Below, one piece after another: positions 1 through 6,707 of a stretch of DNA of 26,211 nt. Position 1 is the first letter of the stretch. Each line of letters begins with the position of its first letter. The notes below the pieces were generated by a model, which ran no database searches, was not told where the DNA came from, and worked only from the letters and a program-made list of their open reading frames with translations. Source of the stretch: a virus; the IMG/VR virus record IMGVR_UViG_3300046010_001892, positions 1 to 26,211 of that record; one strand, 5' to 3'. The translations under genes were made by a program, and so were the position numbers.

Positions 1-348
1 TATTGGTTCAGTGGCTTCGTATAACTGTTTACCACCAATAACAAACACATCATTTTTTGGATTCTCTCGTTGGATCTGTTTGATATTATCTACAGGATTG
101 CTAGGAATCCAACGTACCAGATGTTGATATTTGCGATCTACATGTGTTGAACTTACTACGTAGTTGATACGATTGGGTAATGGTTTGGGCATCAATGGAT
201 CATCCCAGGTCTTGCGTCCCATGATTACTATCTGATTTTCTGTGTGTTCTTTGAACCAAGCTAGATCTTGTGAGTGTTTTGGCCAAGGTAGAGTACCACG
301 ATTACCAATGCCACCCATGTTAGTAGCGGCTAATATACTACATATCAT
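1..348 (-). CDS. folA: Dihydrofolate reductase, partial (C-terminus beyond window)
   Basis: This frame runs open from an ATG at 348 to the window edge, giving 116 codons with no stop. It would reduce dihydrofolate to tetrahydrofolate with NADPH in the cytoplasm, which supports thymidylate and purine synthesis. The N-terminus has the DHFR pattern: a short beta strand (MICSILAA), a glycine-rich Met20-type loop (MGGIGNRG), then LPW, a DLAWFK helix carrying the substrate-binding Asp, the IVIMGRKTW segment and LPNRINYVVSS. A later VFVIGGKQLYE matches the NADPH-binding IGG region. The start overlaps the stop of the upstream gene by ATGA. DHFR is a familiar phage nucleotide-metabolism gene; here it may also link to the FolE/pterin genes, but that is inference. 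The family call is firm; the C-terminus is not visible. Confidence 0.93.
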   Translation of the reverse strand, partial: MICSILAATNMGGIGNRGTLPWPKHSQDLAWFKEHTENQIVIMGRKTWDDPLMPKPLPNRINYVVSSTHVDRKYQHLVRWIPSNPVDNIKQIQRENPKNDVFVIGGKQLYEATEPI

Positions 349-683
349 AGACCTTTGAGTACCTTGTCTGTTTCTGGTTGTACAGTGTCTACAACTTTTT
401 CGATGTCGATAAGAAAATCTACATTCTGGATATAAGCATCCAGTTCATTGAATTTACTATCAAGCATTTCTTCTATTTCACTATCCGGCATACCATCTGC
501 TAATAGTTGTTTGACATCGATCGATATATTGGTACCGTCAATTAACTTAACGATAATCTGTTGTAGAATGTTGATAGGAACTTCTTTTTTATCAACACCC
601 TCAACTATGTCTTTCCAACGTTTGCTTACGTTAAGCGTGATTTTTTTGCTATTACGCTGTGGCTTTTTTGGTTTTTCCGACAT
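345..683 (-). CDS. Hypothetical protein, 112 aa, basic N-terminus
   Basis: I do not recognise this protein. It starts with a lysine-rich stretch of about 18 residues (MSEKPKKPQRNSKK) followed by a largely helical, acidic body with many Asp, Glu and Ile residues. No membrane segment, signal peptide or cysteine is seen. The ATG at 683 lies inside the end of the upstream gene (32-base overlap) and is preceded by an AAGG about 6 bases away, which supports this start. The stop overlaps the DHFR ATG by 4 bases, so the two are probably translationally coupled. A basic head on an acidic body could suit a nucleic-acid-associated protein, but nothing shows this directly. Confidence 0.75.
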   Translation of the reverse strand: MSEKPKKPQRNSKKITLNVSKRWKDIVEGVDKKEVPINILQQIIVKLIDGTNISIDVKQLLADGMPDSEIEEMLDSKFNELDAYIQNVDFLIDIEKVVDTVQPETDKVLKGL

Positions 684-1296
684 TCTTAGCCTTAGGTTGT
701 GAAAGCTGCGTAGCTTCTTGTTTTAAGCGTTTTGCTTCTGCTAATAATGCCTTAGCTTCAGCTTCCATTTTATTAGCTTGGACTGTGCGTTGTTCTGCTA
801 GATCAGTATCAGTTAACGCACCGGCTACGTCAGCTGACGTTGTACCAGTGAAAGGCTTTGCTGGTTGTCCTAGTTCACGACCTTCTTGAACTACACCTTT
901 GATACCACGATTGGCGTCCATGTCAGCTAGTGTAGCCGCTGCATCGCCACCTTCTTCAATCTTCTTAAGTAGGTTGTTTAGTTCATCTAAACGACAAGTA
1001 CTTTTAGCTGTTGGGGTAACGATAACTTGATTACAAGGAACCTTTTTCAGCCAACCACCTTTGTGTAAGGTTGTTAGGCAGTTAGTGCCATCAGCTAATG
1101 TTGTGCGGAATAGTGCATCTGCTAACTCTTTAGCCTGTTGTCCTATATCGCTTTCGATAACTTTCATTACTTCATCATGTATCATCATTGGCATAGAATC
1201 TGCGTATGCTATTAGCGCCATGTGATCTTCATCTGGAACTGTTCTATATACGATCGCAACTCTCTTTTGATTGTGTTTGCCTACGTGTTTGATCAT
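652..1296 (-). CDS. Conserved-looking hypothetical protein, 214 aa, with C-terminal coiled coil
   Basis: The function is unknown. Residues 1-115 look like a folded domain (KRVAIVYRTVPDEDHMALIAY, then HDEVMKVIES). Residues 115-165 are a low-complexity Ala/Gly/Thr-rich linker. Residues about 165-200 form an Ala/Glu/Lys-rich heptad-like helix typical of a coiled coil, and the end is basic. I have a weak memory of similar proteins in T4-like marine phages, always without a function. The start is one base after the stop of the 81-residue gene and has a GAGG upstream, so the two are probably co-translated. A structural or scaffold-associated role is possible given the coiled coil, but this is a guess. 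Confidence 0.8.
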   Translation of the reverse strand: MIKHVGKHNQKRVAIVYRTVPDEDHMALIAYADSMPMMIHDEVMKVIESDIGQQAKELADALFRTTLADGTNCLTTLHKGGWLKKVPCNQVIVTPTAKSTCRLDELNNLLKKIEEGGDAAATLADMDANRGIKGVVQEGRELGQPAKPFTGTTSADVAGALTDTDLAEQRTVQANKMEAEAKALLAEAKRLKQEATQLSQPKAKNVGKTKKATA

Positions 1297-1297
1297 C

Positions 1298-1543
1298 TTA
1301 TTTTTCCTCTGTTGGTGTTGGTGCTGGTGCAGGTGCTATAGCGCCAGTACTTTGTAGAAATACTACTAATTTGTTATACAAACCACCAACATCTGCAAGT
1401 TCTTCTGCTTTAAACGCACCGCGTTGTGAAGTAAGTTGGATAATTTGTGCTACTAACACTAGATCTTGTAAGGTAAGACCTGGTGCCTGTTGAGCGGGTT
1501 GTTCAGCTGCAGGTGCAGCCGCTTGTGTTTCTTTCTTAGCCAT
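1298..1543 (-). CDS. Small Ala/Pro-rich protein, 81 aa, unknown
   Basis: The function is unknown. Both ends are low in complexity: the first 22 residues are rich in Ala, Gln and Pro, and the last 14 repeat Ala-Pro and Thr-Pro before an acidic end. The middle (residues 23-65, LTLQDLVLVAQIIQLTSQRG and what follows) looks like two amphipathic helices. It has one of the two strongest ribosome binding sites in the window, AAGGAG followed by AATTCGACAA before the ATG, suggesting high expression. Flexible ends around a helical core would suit a small abundant structural or assembly protein, but this is inference. Confidence 0.75.
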   Translation of the reverse strand: MAKKETQAAAPAAEQPAQQAPGLTLQDLVLVAQIIQLTSQRGAFKAEELADVGGLYNKLVVFLQSTGAIAPAPAPTPTEEK

Positions 1544-1605
1544 TTGTCGAATTCTCCTTAGGGGACAAATCTATTTAACAGCTAGATGAGAGGTGGAAAA
1601 ATTTC
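1544..1605 (-). promoter_or_regulatory. Intergenic region with strong RBS and possible late-type promoter
   Basis: These 62 non-coding bases precede the 81-residue gene. On the minus strand they contain AAGGAG ten bases before the ATG. Further upstream, around 1571-1580, is TTAAATAG, loosely like the TATAAATA late-promoter box of T4-like phages. No convincing -35 box is seen. The RBS is clear; the promoter is only a suggestion. Confidence 0.35.
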
Positions 1606-1890
1606 TTAGATAGTGTTTATGCTTGGCAATGTAAGACTGAAGTAGCTGGCTTCCGCGGGCAGTTCAAAAGCAACTAATAAGTTACGATCTATGGGCTTGC
1701 CGCCCGGAGTGCGTGCTACGTCTATACTACCCACGTAGAAACGTCCTTCTAGATTTTCATAAAGCCAGTCTGTGATTTGTTTTTCTGTTATAAAGGGTTC
1801 AAATACCACTTGCTCAAAATGCGGAGGGCAGTGACTAACACGCCTCAATTGATGCACGTTAAGAGGATTAGCTTCACCATGTTTAAGCAT
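1606..1890 (-). CDS. Hypothetical protein, 94 aa
   Basis: I do not recognise a domain. The protein has a His-containing N-terminal third (HGEANPLNVHQLRRVSHCPP), an ITEKQITDWLYENLEGRFYVG segment that looks like helix then strand, and an aliphatic C-terminus (LLVAFELPAEASYFSLTLP). No membrane helix or metal-binding cluster is clear. Its ATG lies 8 bases inside the end of the VWA-domain gene, so it probably belongs to the same transcript as the MoxR/VWA pair and could be an accessory to it. That link rests on position only. Confidence 0.75.
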   Translation of the reverse strand: MLKHGEANPLNVHQLRRVSHCPPHFEQVVFEPFITEKQITDWLYENLEGRFYVGSIDVARTPGGKPIDRNLLVAFELPAEASYFSLTLPSINTI

Positions 1891-3169
1891 GTTCTCGGCT
1901 TAGTTCATAGTAGGTAGTGATACCAAATGGTGCTTCGATAGTAGTTGAACCGTGGATAACAAACATAGTATCACAGTAGTCAGGTTCACCCCATGATCCA
2001 AATGGATAACCGTCTGTGAACATGATGAACTTCTTAGGTTGTATGTCGTTGGCACGCATCCAAGCCCAGTTAGCTTCAAAATCTGTGCCTCCACCACCTA
2101 AGGGTTCCCAATCCATGATCTCATCTAGATTATCTGCTGTAAATACCTTGGCACCATCTGGGTATACTTCTGTGTCAAATGACCATAAATGTAGTCTAAA
2201 ACTCTGATAGCTCTCCATGATACCCTTGACTTCACTTAGGATATCTTTGAGCATGGTATCACTCATACTACCAGATGTGTCAATGGCTACACAGATATCG
2301 ATCTCTTTGTCCCAATCACTACCTGGCATGATGGCGTCCATGTCCCAACCTTTGCGGCTAGCCCTAGCCCAAGTATAATCAGTGCGTAGTGTGCTCTGTA
2401 TCTGTTGCTGTAATAGAGCACGCCAATCTAGTTGTGGTGCTGTTAGATCCTTAATCATACGCTTAACACCACTAGGCAAATTACCTGCACCCACAGTCTG
2501 CGCCGCAGTCATAACAGCTTCTTTGATCTCATCGCGTATCTGTTTACGTTCTTCTTCACTTAGTTTAGGACGACTCTTGCCTTGTTTTTCTTCGCCCTCG
2601 CCCGCTCCACCATCCCCGTCACCATCAGGATCAAGATGTTCATCTAATAGTTGATCTACGAGATCATCGACGTTGATTTTTTCAGCATTTTCGTATAGAT
2701 CATCATAGACTTCTTCAGCTGACCAGCCACGATACTTGCTGTCATATAATCCAACTGGAATCTTCTCACCAATACGTTGATCTAGCAAGTCCTGGTTTAC
2801 ACAATAGTCGTCAGCGATATTCCATAGTTGGGGATCACGTTCACCACGGCGTCCCATGTGATCATAGACACAGTGCAATACCTCATGACCCATCAAGAAT
2901 TCCAACTGTTTAGCTGGCATTTTCTTAAGGAATTCGCTGTTATAGTAGAACTTACGTCCGTCAGTTGCGGCAGTTGGACACCAATCGTCAGCATTGATTA
3001 ACTGTAGCCTAGTTGCTAGGTTACCAAAGAAAGGTGCTTTAAGTAGTAGGGCAATACGAGCTGTTACTAGTTTTTCTCTGACTAAGGCATCTACATCGGG
3101 TTTGGTTTTTATGCCCACATAGTTCTTAGCTTTAGTAGTTGTAGTGCCTTTTGGATTGGTTTTAGCCAT
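1883..3169 (-). CDS. VWA-domain protein with metallopeptidase-like N-terminal domain (DUF2201-like), 428 aa
   Basis: The N-terminal part has a zinc-metallopeptidase signature, HEVLH at residues 95-99, followed by DHMGRRGERDPQLWNIADD, which fits the putative metallopeptidase domain found before VWA domains. A Gly/Asp/Glu-rich linker covers about 180-200 and a charged helical stretch follows. The C-terminal third is a von Willebrand factor A domain with an intact MIDAS motif, DTSGSMSD at 297-304, plus GGGGTDF at 358-364 and FIMFTDGYP. VWA proteins of this type work with MoxR-family AAA ATPases, as in the RavA/ViaA and CbbQ/CbbO pairs, usually to remodel or activate a target. The ATPase is directly upstream and overlaps by TAATG. 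Whether the HExxH site is catalytic is unknown. The target in a phage infection is unknown. Confidence 0.88.
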   Translation of the reverse strand: MAKTNPKGTTTTKAKNYVGIKTKPDVDALVREKLVTARIALLLKAPFFGNLATRLQLINADDWCPTAATDGRKFYYNSEFLKKMPAKQLEFLMGHEVLHCVYDHMGRRGERDPQLWNIADDYCVNQDLLDQRIGEKIPVGLYDSKYRGWSAEEVYDDLYENAEKINVDDLVDQLLDEHLDPDGDGDGGAGEGEEKQGKSRPKLSEEERKQIRDEIKEAVMTAAQTVGAGNLPSGVKRMIKDLTAPQLDWRALLQQQIQSTLRTDYTWARASRKGWDMDAIMPGSDWDKEIDICVAIDTSGSMSDTMLKDILSEVKGIMESYQSFRLHLWSFDTEVYPDGAKVFTADNLDEIMDWEPLGGGGTDFEANWAWMRANDIQPKKFIMFTDGYPFGSWGEPDYCDTMFVIHGSTTIEAPFGITTYYELSREHA

Positions 3170-4266
3170 TACGCCACAGCCTGGACGATATACTTGCCAA
3201 AACGTTTATGGAATTCATCAAATGTTTTGAGCTTACCTGGAACGAACGGCAAGTTGTAGACGGTTAACGCTACACGAGCACCCATGACAGTGAGCTCAGT
3301 AGTGAAGTTCTCCATCATAAATTTGAAGAAGTTATCTACTTTTTCATGCCATTGTTCTTGATTAACACTATCCTTCTTGTTAGTGTTAAGGTCTTTTAGT
3401 TCATAGCACATAGACACAGTTAAAGAATACATAGCTGAGATCTCTTTGACCTTAAGGTCTTTGACCTTGCCATCTAAGATGTCTCTTGGGTTAGGCATTT
3501 GGCCTGCTATTTTCCTATGTGCCATGAATTTTACTGCGGTACCTTCGCCAACTGTGCCGGCTACCAAATCAGTTTCTGTTGCTGTTGGTAGGTTATCTTC
3601 TAGCAATTGGCTGACGAAAGTCCACGAACGAGGTGTTGCGAACGCACGACTTGATGATTTAGGATCAAAATCAAACAGGTCCTGTTTGGCGAACGACACA
3701 TAACCAACGACGTCTTTGTGTATGTTGTTGAGCACTGCCCATTTTTGCCAAGCATCAAAGTCTGGACGCATTTCTAAATGCACGAAACGATTACTTAGTG
3801 GGCTAGGCATCTTAAATGTCACACCCTTGTCACCTTCACGGTTACCAGCGGCAACCATAACAACATTGTCTGGAAGACGATACTTACCAACACGACGGTT
3901 AAGAATCAATTGATAAGCCGCGGCCTGTACGCTAGGTGCGGCACTATTCATCTCATCAAAGAATAATACGATAACTGGATACTTGCTGGCTAGCTCTTCA
4001 CTAGGCAAATCAATTGGGGGTGCCCAATCCATTAAACCTAAATCTTTATTGTAAAAAGGAATACCACGGATATCTGTTGGGTCCATTTGTCCAAGGCGTA
4101 GGTCAATCATGTAGCCACCCATTTCGTTGGTGATGCTTTCTACAAGTTCTGACTTACCGATGCCTGGAGGACCCCAAAGGAAAACTGGACGTTTTTTGTT
4201 AAAACATTGGACCAATGCTACGCGAGCCTCTTCTGATGTCACGGTGCGATTTTCTGTAACTGCCAT
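3169..4266 (-). CDS. MoxR-type AAA+ ATPase, 365 aa
   Basis: This is a cytoplasmic ATPase predicted to remodel proteins together with the VWA protein encoded next. Walker A is GPPGIGKSE at 32-40. Walker B is VIVLFFDEMNSA with D104 and E105. A sensor region (VMVAAGNREGDKG) and an arginine-containing LSNRFVHLEM segment follow, all in the order expected for MoxR/dynein-like ATPases. The C-terminal 150 residues are helical and less familiar. The ATG has a GAAAGG sequence upstream. A perfect sigma70-type promoter lies at 4302-4330, so this gene starts a new transcript that should include the VWA gene and the small genes beyond. The family call is firm; the biological target is not known. Confidence 0.92.
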   Translation of the reverse strand: MAVTENRTVTSEEARVALVQCFNKKRPVFLWGPPGIGKSELVESITNEMGGYMIDLRLGQMDPTDIRGIPFYNKDLGLMDWAPPIDLPSEELASKYPVIVLFFDEMNSAAPSVQAAAYQLILNRRVGKYRLPDNVVMVAAGNREGDKGVTFKMPSPLSNRFVHLEMRPDFDAWQKWAVLNNIHKDVVGYVSFAKQDLFDFDPKSSSRAFATPRSWTFVSQLLEDNLPTATETDLVAGTVGEGTAVKFMAHRKIAGQMPNPRDILDGKVKDLKVKEISAMYSLTVSMCYELKDLNTNKKDSVNQEQWHEKVDNFFKFMMENFTTELTVMGARVALTVYNLPFVPGKLKTFDEFHKRFGKYIVQAVA

Positions 4267-4301
4267 TTTTAACCCTTTCTATTTTTTAACTGTGTAAAAC
4301 T

Positions 4302-4330
4302 ATTATAGCACCAAAAATGGTATTTGTCAA
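4302..4330 (-). promoter_or_regulatory. Sigma70-type promoter for the MoxR/VWA operon
   Basis: The minus strand reads TTGACA (4325-4330), a 17-base spacer and TATAAT (4302-4307), a perfect match to the consensus. The predicted start is near 4295, giving a leader of about 30 bases before the ATG at 4266. It lies in the gap between two coding regions. Confidence 0.85.
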
Positions 4331-4337
4331 GTTGCTT

Positions 4338-4514
4338 TTAATGTAGGTAATCTGATAAAGGAACCACTGCGATCTTACCCTCTTCCATACGGGCCTTCAT
4401 AATATCCGCCATGGCAAAGATACCTTCTACTACCAGGGTAGCTTCAGCACGATCTACGTCGTTGGCATCCTCGCCCCAGATAGCGTCAATGATTTCTTGT
4501 TCTTGTGGTGTCAT
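4338..4514 (-). CDS. Small hypothetical protein, 58 aa
   Basis: This short frame starts MTPQEQEIIDAIWGEDAND and ends VVPLSDYLH. It is acidic and mostly helical, with no cysteine or membrane segment. I support it as real because its ATG overlaps the stop of the preceding gene by ATGA, the same coupling used throughout the window, and because it fills an otherwise empty stretch up to the MoxR promoter. It is probably the last gene of the transcript that begins at about 5389. The function is unknown. Confidence 0.7.
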   Translation of the reverse strand: MTPQEQEIIDAIWGEDANDVDRAEATLVVEGIFAMADIMKARMEEGKIAVVPLSDYLH

Positions 4515-4756
4515 AGTTCATATACCGTGAAAGCCACGGCGTCCTTTTTGTTAGTTGAAGCACGCCAGCGATAGAATCGTGGACCACGATAGACCACACG
4601 GAATCGGCCAACTGATTTGAGAGCCTCTCCTACACGGTCCAAATATTCCATTGGGATCCATTTCCAAATGCTAGTTTCGGATTTGGGACTCTCGTGCTGT
4701 GCCAAAAGCAGTTGGATGTCTTTGGGCACGGTTGCGAAGTAGATGAATTTATCCAT
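4511..4756 (-). CDS. Hypothetical protein, 81 aa
   Basis: The function is unknown. I start it at the ATG at 4756, where TAATG joins the stop of the upstream gene to this start, rather than at an upstream in-frame start at 4783 that would overlap the previous gene by 28 bases. The product begins MDKFIYFATVPKDIQ. It has a basic, aromatic C-terminal half with RFRVVYRGPRFYRWRAST, which looks like a beta hairpin with exposed Arg and Tyr and could contact nucleic acid. That is inference from composition. Confidence 0.72.
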   Translation of the reverse strand: MDKFIYFATVPKDIQLLLAQHESPKSETSIWKWIPMEYLDRVGEALKSVGRFRVVYRGPRFYRWRASTNKKDAVAFTVYEL

Positions 4757-5076
4757 TATCTTAAGTAAAGTGGACCTGTCCATTGGATAGTGTAACCACC
4801 GTCTAGGATGTTACCACGGGCTTGATTCATTGCAGGAGCATTCCACCCTGCGGCCTTAAGGATGTCGCCTTTGCGAAACTTACCACCATCTTCCTTGACA
4901 ATGAAACCCCACACGCTGGTACCTTGGATAACCTTGATATACTTCTTACCCTCGGTGACACGGATGCGAGCATTAAACTCATCGATCATCTCTTGGCGAG
5001 GTGATGTCAAGTTCTTGCTCCAACGACCGTAGTCGGCTTTGATAGCATCTAACAGTTGATCTAATTGAGTCAACAT
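4756..5076 (-). CDS. Hypothetical protein, 106 aa
   Basis: I do not recognise this protein. An N-terminal helix (LTQLDQLLDAIKADYGRWSK) leads into a beta-rich half with KYIKVIQGTSVWGFIVKED, then GGKFRKGDILKAAGWNAP and a final GGYTIQWTGPLYLR. The C-terminal half resembles small all-beta domains, but I cannot name one. It overlaps its upstream neighbour by one base (TAATG type) and its downstream neighbour in the same way, so it sits in the middle of a tightly coupled group of small genes driven from the promoter at 5395-5423. Confidence 0.75.
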   Translation of the reverse strand: MLTQLDQLLDAIKADYGRWSKNLTSPRQEMIDEFNARIRVTEGKKYIKVIQGTSVWGFIVKEDGGKFRKGDILKAAGWNAPAMNQARGNILDGGYTIQWTGPLYLR

Positions 5077-5363
5077 TATACAGTCTCCTTCATTACACCA
5101 CGACGTGATGGGTCCATGACATCAAACATGATGGCCTTGGCACAGTTGATATATTGACGTGCTTGATTAGCAACGTCTGGACTTACCCAACCATCAGCAT
5201 TAAACTCTGGGTCTAAAACCTGTTGGGCATCACTTAACATACCTGCGGCAAACATAAGTTCTTGACCTGGAAAAGCCTGTGTTTTTACCATACGGTTTAA
5301 CTCTTCTTTTGTCATACCGTAGGCTTGTATTTCCCACTGTAAATCTGTTGTTTTCGTTGTCAT
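5076..5363 (-). CDS. Hypothetical protein, 95 aa
   Basis: The function is unknown. It is an acidic, mainly helical protein with no membrane segment. Visible stretches include GMTKEELNRMVKTQAF, AAGMLSDAQQVLD and a C-terminal DVANQARQYINCAKAIMFDV. The ATG at 5363 has GGAG six bases upstream (GGAGCAATAA then ATG). It is the first gene after the promoter at 5395-5423, giving a leader of about 26 bases with this RBS, a conventional arrangement unlike the leaderless ones elsewhere in the window. Confidence 0.78.
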   Translation of the reverse strand: MTTKTTDLQWEIQAYGMTKEELNRMVKTQAFPGQELMFAAGMLSDAQQVLDPEFNADGWVSPDVANQARQYINCAKAIMFDVMDPSRRGVMKETV

Positions 5364-5394
5364 TTATTGCTCCGTTTTCTTATTGTATGTAAAC

Positions 5395-5423
5395 ATTATA
5401 CAGTCATTTTACCAAAAAGTCAA
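5395..5423 (-). promoter_or_regulatory. Sigma70-type promoter for the 5363-4338 small-gene group
   Basis: The minus strand reads TTGACT (5418-5423), a 17-base spacer and TATAAT (5395-5400). It lies directly downstream of the terminator at 5446-5474. The predicted transcript starts near 5389 and reaches the first ATG after about 26 bases that include a GGAG. Confidence 0.8.
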
Positions 5424-5445
5424 CCAAAATCAGTGAAAAATAGCC

Positions 5446-5474
5446 AAAAAAAATGCACTTTTTCAGTGCATTTT
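5446..5474 (-). terminator. Rho-independent terminator
   Basis: On the minus strand a 10-base-pair perfect stem, AAAATGCACT paired with AGTGCATTTT, closes a five-base GAAAA loop and runs into eight uninterrupted T residues. The stem begins within the stop codon of the 82-residue gene at 5473-5721. It is the only clear intrinsic terminator I find in the window, and a new promoter follows within about 25 bases. Confidence 0.85.
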
Positions 5475-5721
5475 AGGGCTTATTAATCCAGTCTTTGTCC
5501 CACATATCTGCGTGGGGATCGGGCGTTTTATCATAGAGTTTAAATTTTGCGGTTAGGCACTCTCGGATTTTCTTGGGATCCCTATAATTACAGGGTGCTG
5601 AGAGATCAGGTGTGGCCATTTGGACTATCGCAGGTTTGTTGGTTTCTTTAGCCTGTGCTTCTGCCATGAGAATCTTGTCGGTTTCATGCATGCCTACTAG
5701 AGCGGCGATATATTCAAACAT
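5473..5721 (-). CDS. Hypothetical protein, 82 aa, predicted leaderless mRNA
   Basis: The function is unknown. The product starts MFEYIAALVGMHETDKILMAEAQ, a probable helix, and continues into a Pro/Asp/Lys-rich half (YRDPKKIRECLTAKFKLYDK) with two cysteines. The ATG at 5721 follows the -10 box of a good promoter (5728-5756) by only six bases and has no Shine-Dalgarno sequence, so its mRNA should begin at or next to the AUG. Alternative internal ATGs at residues 11 and 19 would give ordinary leaders, so the start is less secure than for QueE. A terminator overlaps the stop codon, making this probably a one-gene unit. Confidence 0.72.
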   Translation of the reverse strand: MFEYIAALVGMHETDKILMAEAQAKETNKPAIVQMATPDLSAPCNYRDPKKIRECLTAKFKLYDKTPDPHADMWDKDWINKP

Positions 5722-5727
5722 AAAACT

Positions 5728-5756
5728 AGTATAGCATCAACTGGCTAGATTGTCAA
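5728..5756 (-). promoter_or_regulatory. Sigma70-type promoter placed for leaderless transcription
   Basis: The minus strand reads TTGACA (5751-5756), a 17-base spacer and TATACT (5728-5733). The -10 box ends six bases before the ATG at 5721. The -35 box lies inside the 3' end of the upstream gene at 5737-6135. Confidence 0.78.
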
Positions 5757-6135
5757 GATATTGCTGTAGATTTGATCCATGTAAGGCTAGCATGATTGAG
5801 TCCTGTTCACTAAACACGTAGATGGATTTTGGACCAGATATGTAGTATGGGCTAGTAAAGTGTTTTTCTAATTGGATATAACTACGATTAACTAATTCTG
5901 TAGGCAGTTTAAACTGCCAATTCTTAATTTCTTTATTTTTATTCAGCATGTTAAACGCTGGACGGGTCAAGCGTAGACTATCTGGATTAAGAGGATTATG
6001 CCACCAACTTGCCGGATTGTCAAAACGTTGATAGCGTATGCCAAGTTTGGGATCTGCGGTAAAAGGATTTAGGGTATGTTCTTGGAACTTGTTCTGCCAT
6101 ACATTCTGCAATGATTCAGCAGTGCGTTTTGCCAT
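5737..6135 (-). CDS. Hypothetical protein, 132 aa
   Basis: I do not recognise a named domain. The protein has a Trp/Asn/Pro-rich middle (PASWWHNPLNPDSLRLTRP), then a strongly patterned C-terminal half with VNRSYIQLEKHFTSPYYI, SIYVFSEQDSIMLALHGSN and LQQYLDNL. It looks like a small alpha/beta domain that could be a cytoplasmic or virion protein. It starts two bases after the stop of its upstream neighbour. Its last codons carry the -35 box of the next promoter. Confidence 0.78.
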   Translation of the reverse strand: MAKRTAESLQNVWQNKFQEHTLNPFTADPKLGIRYQRFDNPASWWHNPLNPDSLRLTRPAFNMLNKNKEIKNWQFKLPTELVNRSYIQLEKHFTSPYYISGPKSIYVFSEQDSIMLALHGSNLQQYLDNLAS

Positions 6136-6137
6136 GA

Positions 6138-6425
6138 TTAAGGATAGATCTGATCGCCAGCTTTGAGTAGGACAACACTAAACTTGTCACTTTTGAATAA
6201 GATGTTGAGTTTTTTAGCTAGATTGATAGCGTGTCCAGGATTACTGAATGATACTTTTTTGTATTTAGGTCCAGGGTAAGCTACTAGGATATTCTGCGTT
6301 TTGAGATTAATAGGCTGGCCGTCGTAAAAAACTGCCCAGATACCTTCACTGCTGAGGATCTGATCGCTTTTGTAGCTGGACTTGTTCACGTGCTCTAATA
6401 GCACATTGGGTTTTGGTCGACTCAT
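6138..6425 (-). CDS. Hypothetical protein, 95 aa, start codon inside an RNA hairpin
   Basis: The function is unknown. The protein is basic, with a predicted alpha/beta pattern: SSEGIWAVFYDGQPINLK, then ILVAYPGPKYKKVSF, then SNPGHAINLAKKLNILF and KFSVVLLKAG. I have a weak memory of similar small proteins in T4-like marine phages, without a function. The ATG at 6425 is the end of a perfect 10-base-pair inverted repeat whose loop holds the GGAG-like ribosome binding site (see 6424-6449), so translation may be controlled by RNA structure. Confidence 0.77.
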   Translation of the reverse strand: MSRPKPNVLLEHVNKSSYKSDQILSSEGIWAVFYDGQPINLKTQNILVAYPGPKYKKVSFSNPGHAINLAKKLNILFKSDKFSVVLLKAGDQIYP

Positions 6426-6449
6426 AATATGTGTTTCTCCACATATTAT
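6424..6449 (-). promoter_or_regulatory. Hairpin over the ribosome binding site and start codon
   Basis: On the minus strand ATAATATGTG pairs perfectly with CACATATTAT across a six-base GAGAAA loop. The GGAG-type ribosome binding site spans the end of the stem and the loop, and the ATG of the gene at 6138-6425 begins within the last stem bases. There is no T-run after it, so it is not a typical terminator. An ATAAATA late-box-like sequence at 6447-6453 abuts it. Confidence 0.65.
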
Positions 6450-6473
6450 TTATCTCATAATGTGAGTATATTA

Positions 6474-6707
6474 TTAGAATCCACTACCACGTAATTCAAC
6501 CTGTACTGTGGGTTCTGCGGCGGCCTGTTGTTTAATCTCTATTAGCCCATTGATTTTGATCAATAGATCAAAGATGTCGGCTTGTAGTTGACGTGCTTCG
6601 GCAGCCGACAGCGATAGGTCTTTGGCATTGGTCTGATTCATAACCTTGACGCGGTCATTAAATTTCTTCAGATGCAGGCTTAATTGTTGTTCCAAATAGT
6701 GCTCCAT
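6474..6707 (-). CDS. Small helical hypothetical protein, 77 aa
   Basis: The function is unknown. The whole protein looks helical: YLEQQLSLHLKKFNDRVKVM, then a Ser/Ala stretch, then ARQLQADIFDLLIKINGLIE with leucines at coiled-coil spacing. The C-terminus is short and less ordered. The ATG at 6707 lies 50 bases inside the end of the upstream gene, but an AGGA six bases before it supports this start and no better in-frame ATG lies near the overlap end. A small coiled-coil adaptor is plausible. Confidence 0.72.
   Translation of the reverse strand: MEHYLEQQLSLHLKKFNDRVKVMNQTNAKDLSLSAAEARQLQADIFDLLIKINGLIEIKQQAAAEPTVQVELRGSGF

Noticed and set aside
4511-4783. Longer version of the 81-residue protein starting at 4783
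   Set aside because: It would overlap the previous gene by 28 bases, whereas the ATG at 4756 uses the TAATG coupling seen several times in this window.
5995-6023. TTGACA, 17 bases, CATAAT on the minus strand inside the 132-residue gene
   Set aside because: It lies near the start of a coding region with no gene beginning just downstream, and the -10 box is not consensus; probably chance or at most a minor internal promoter.
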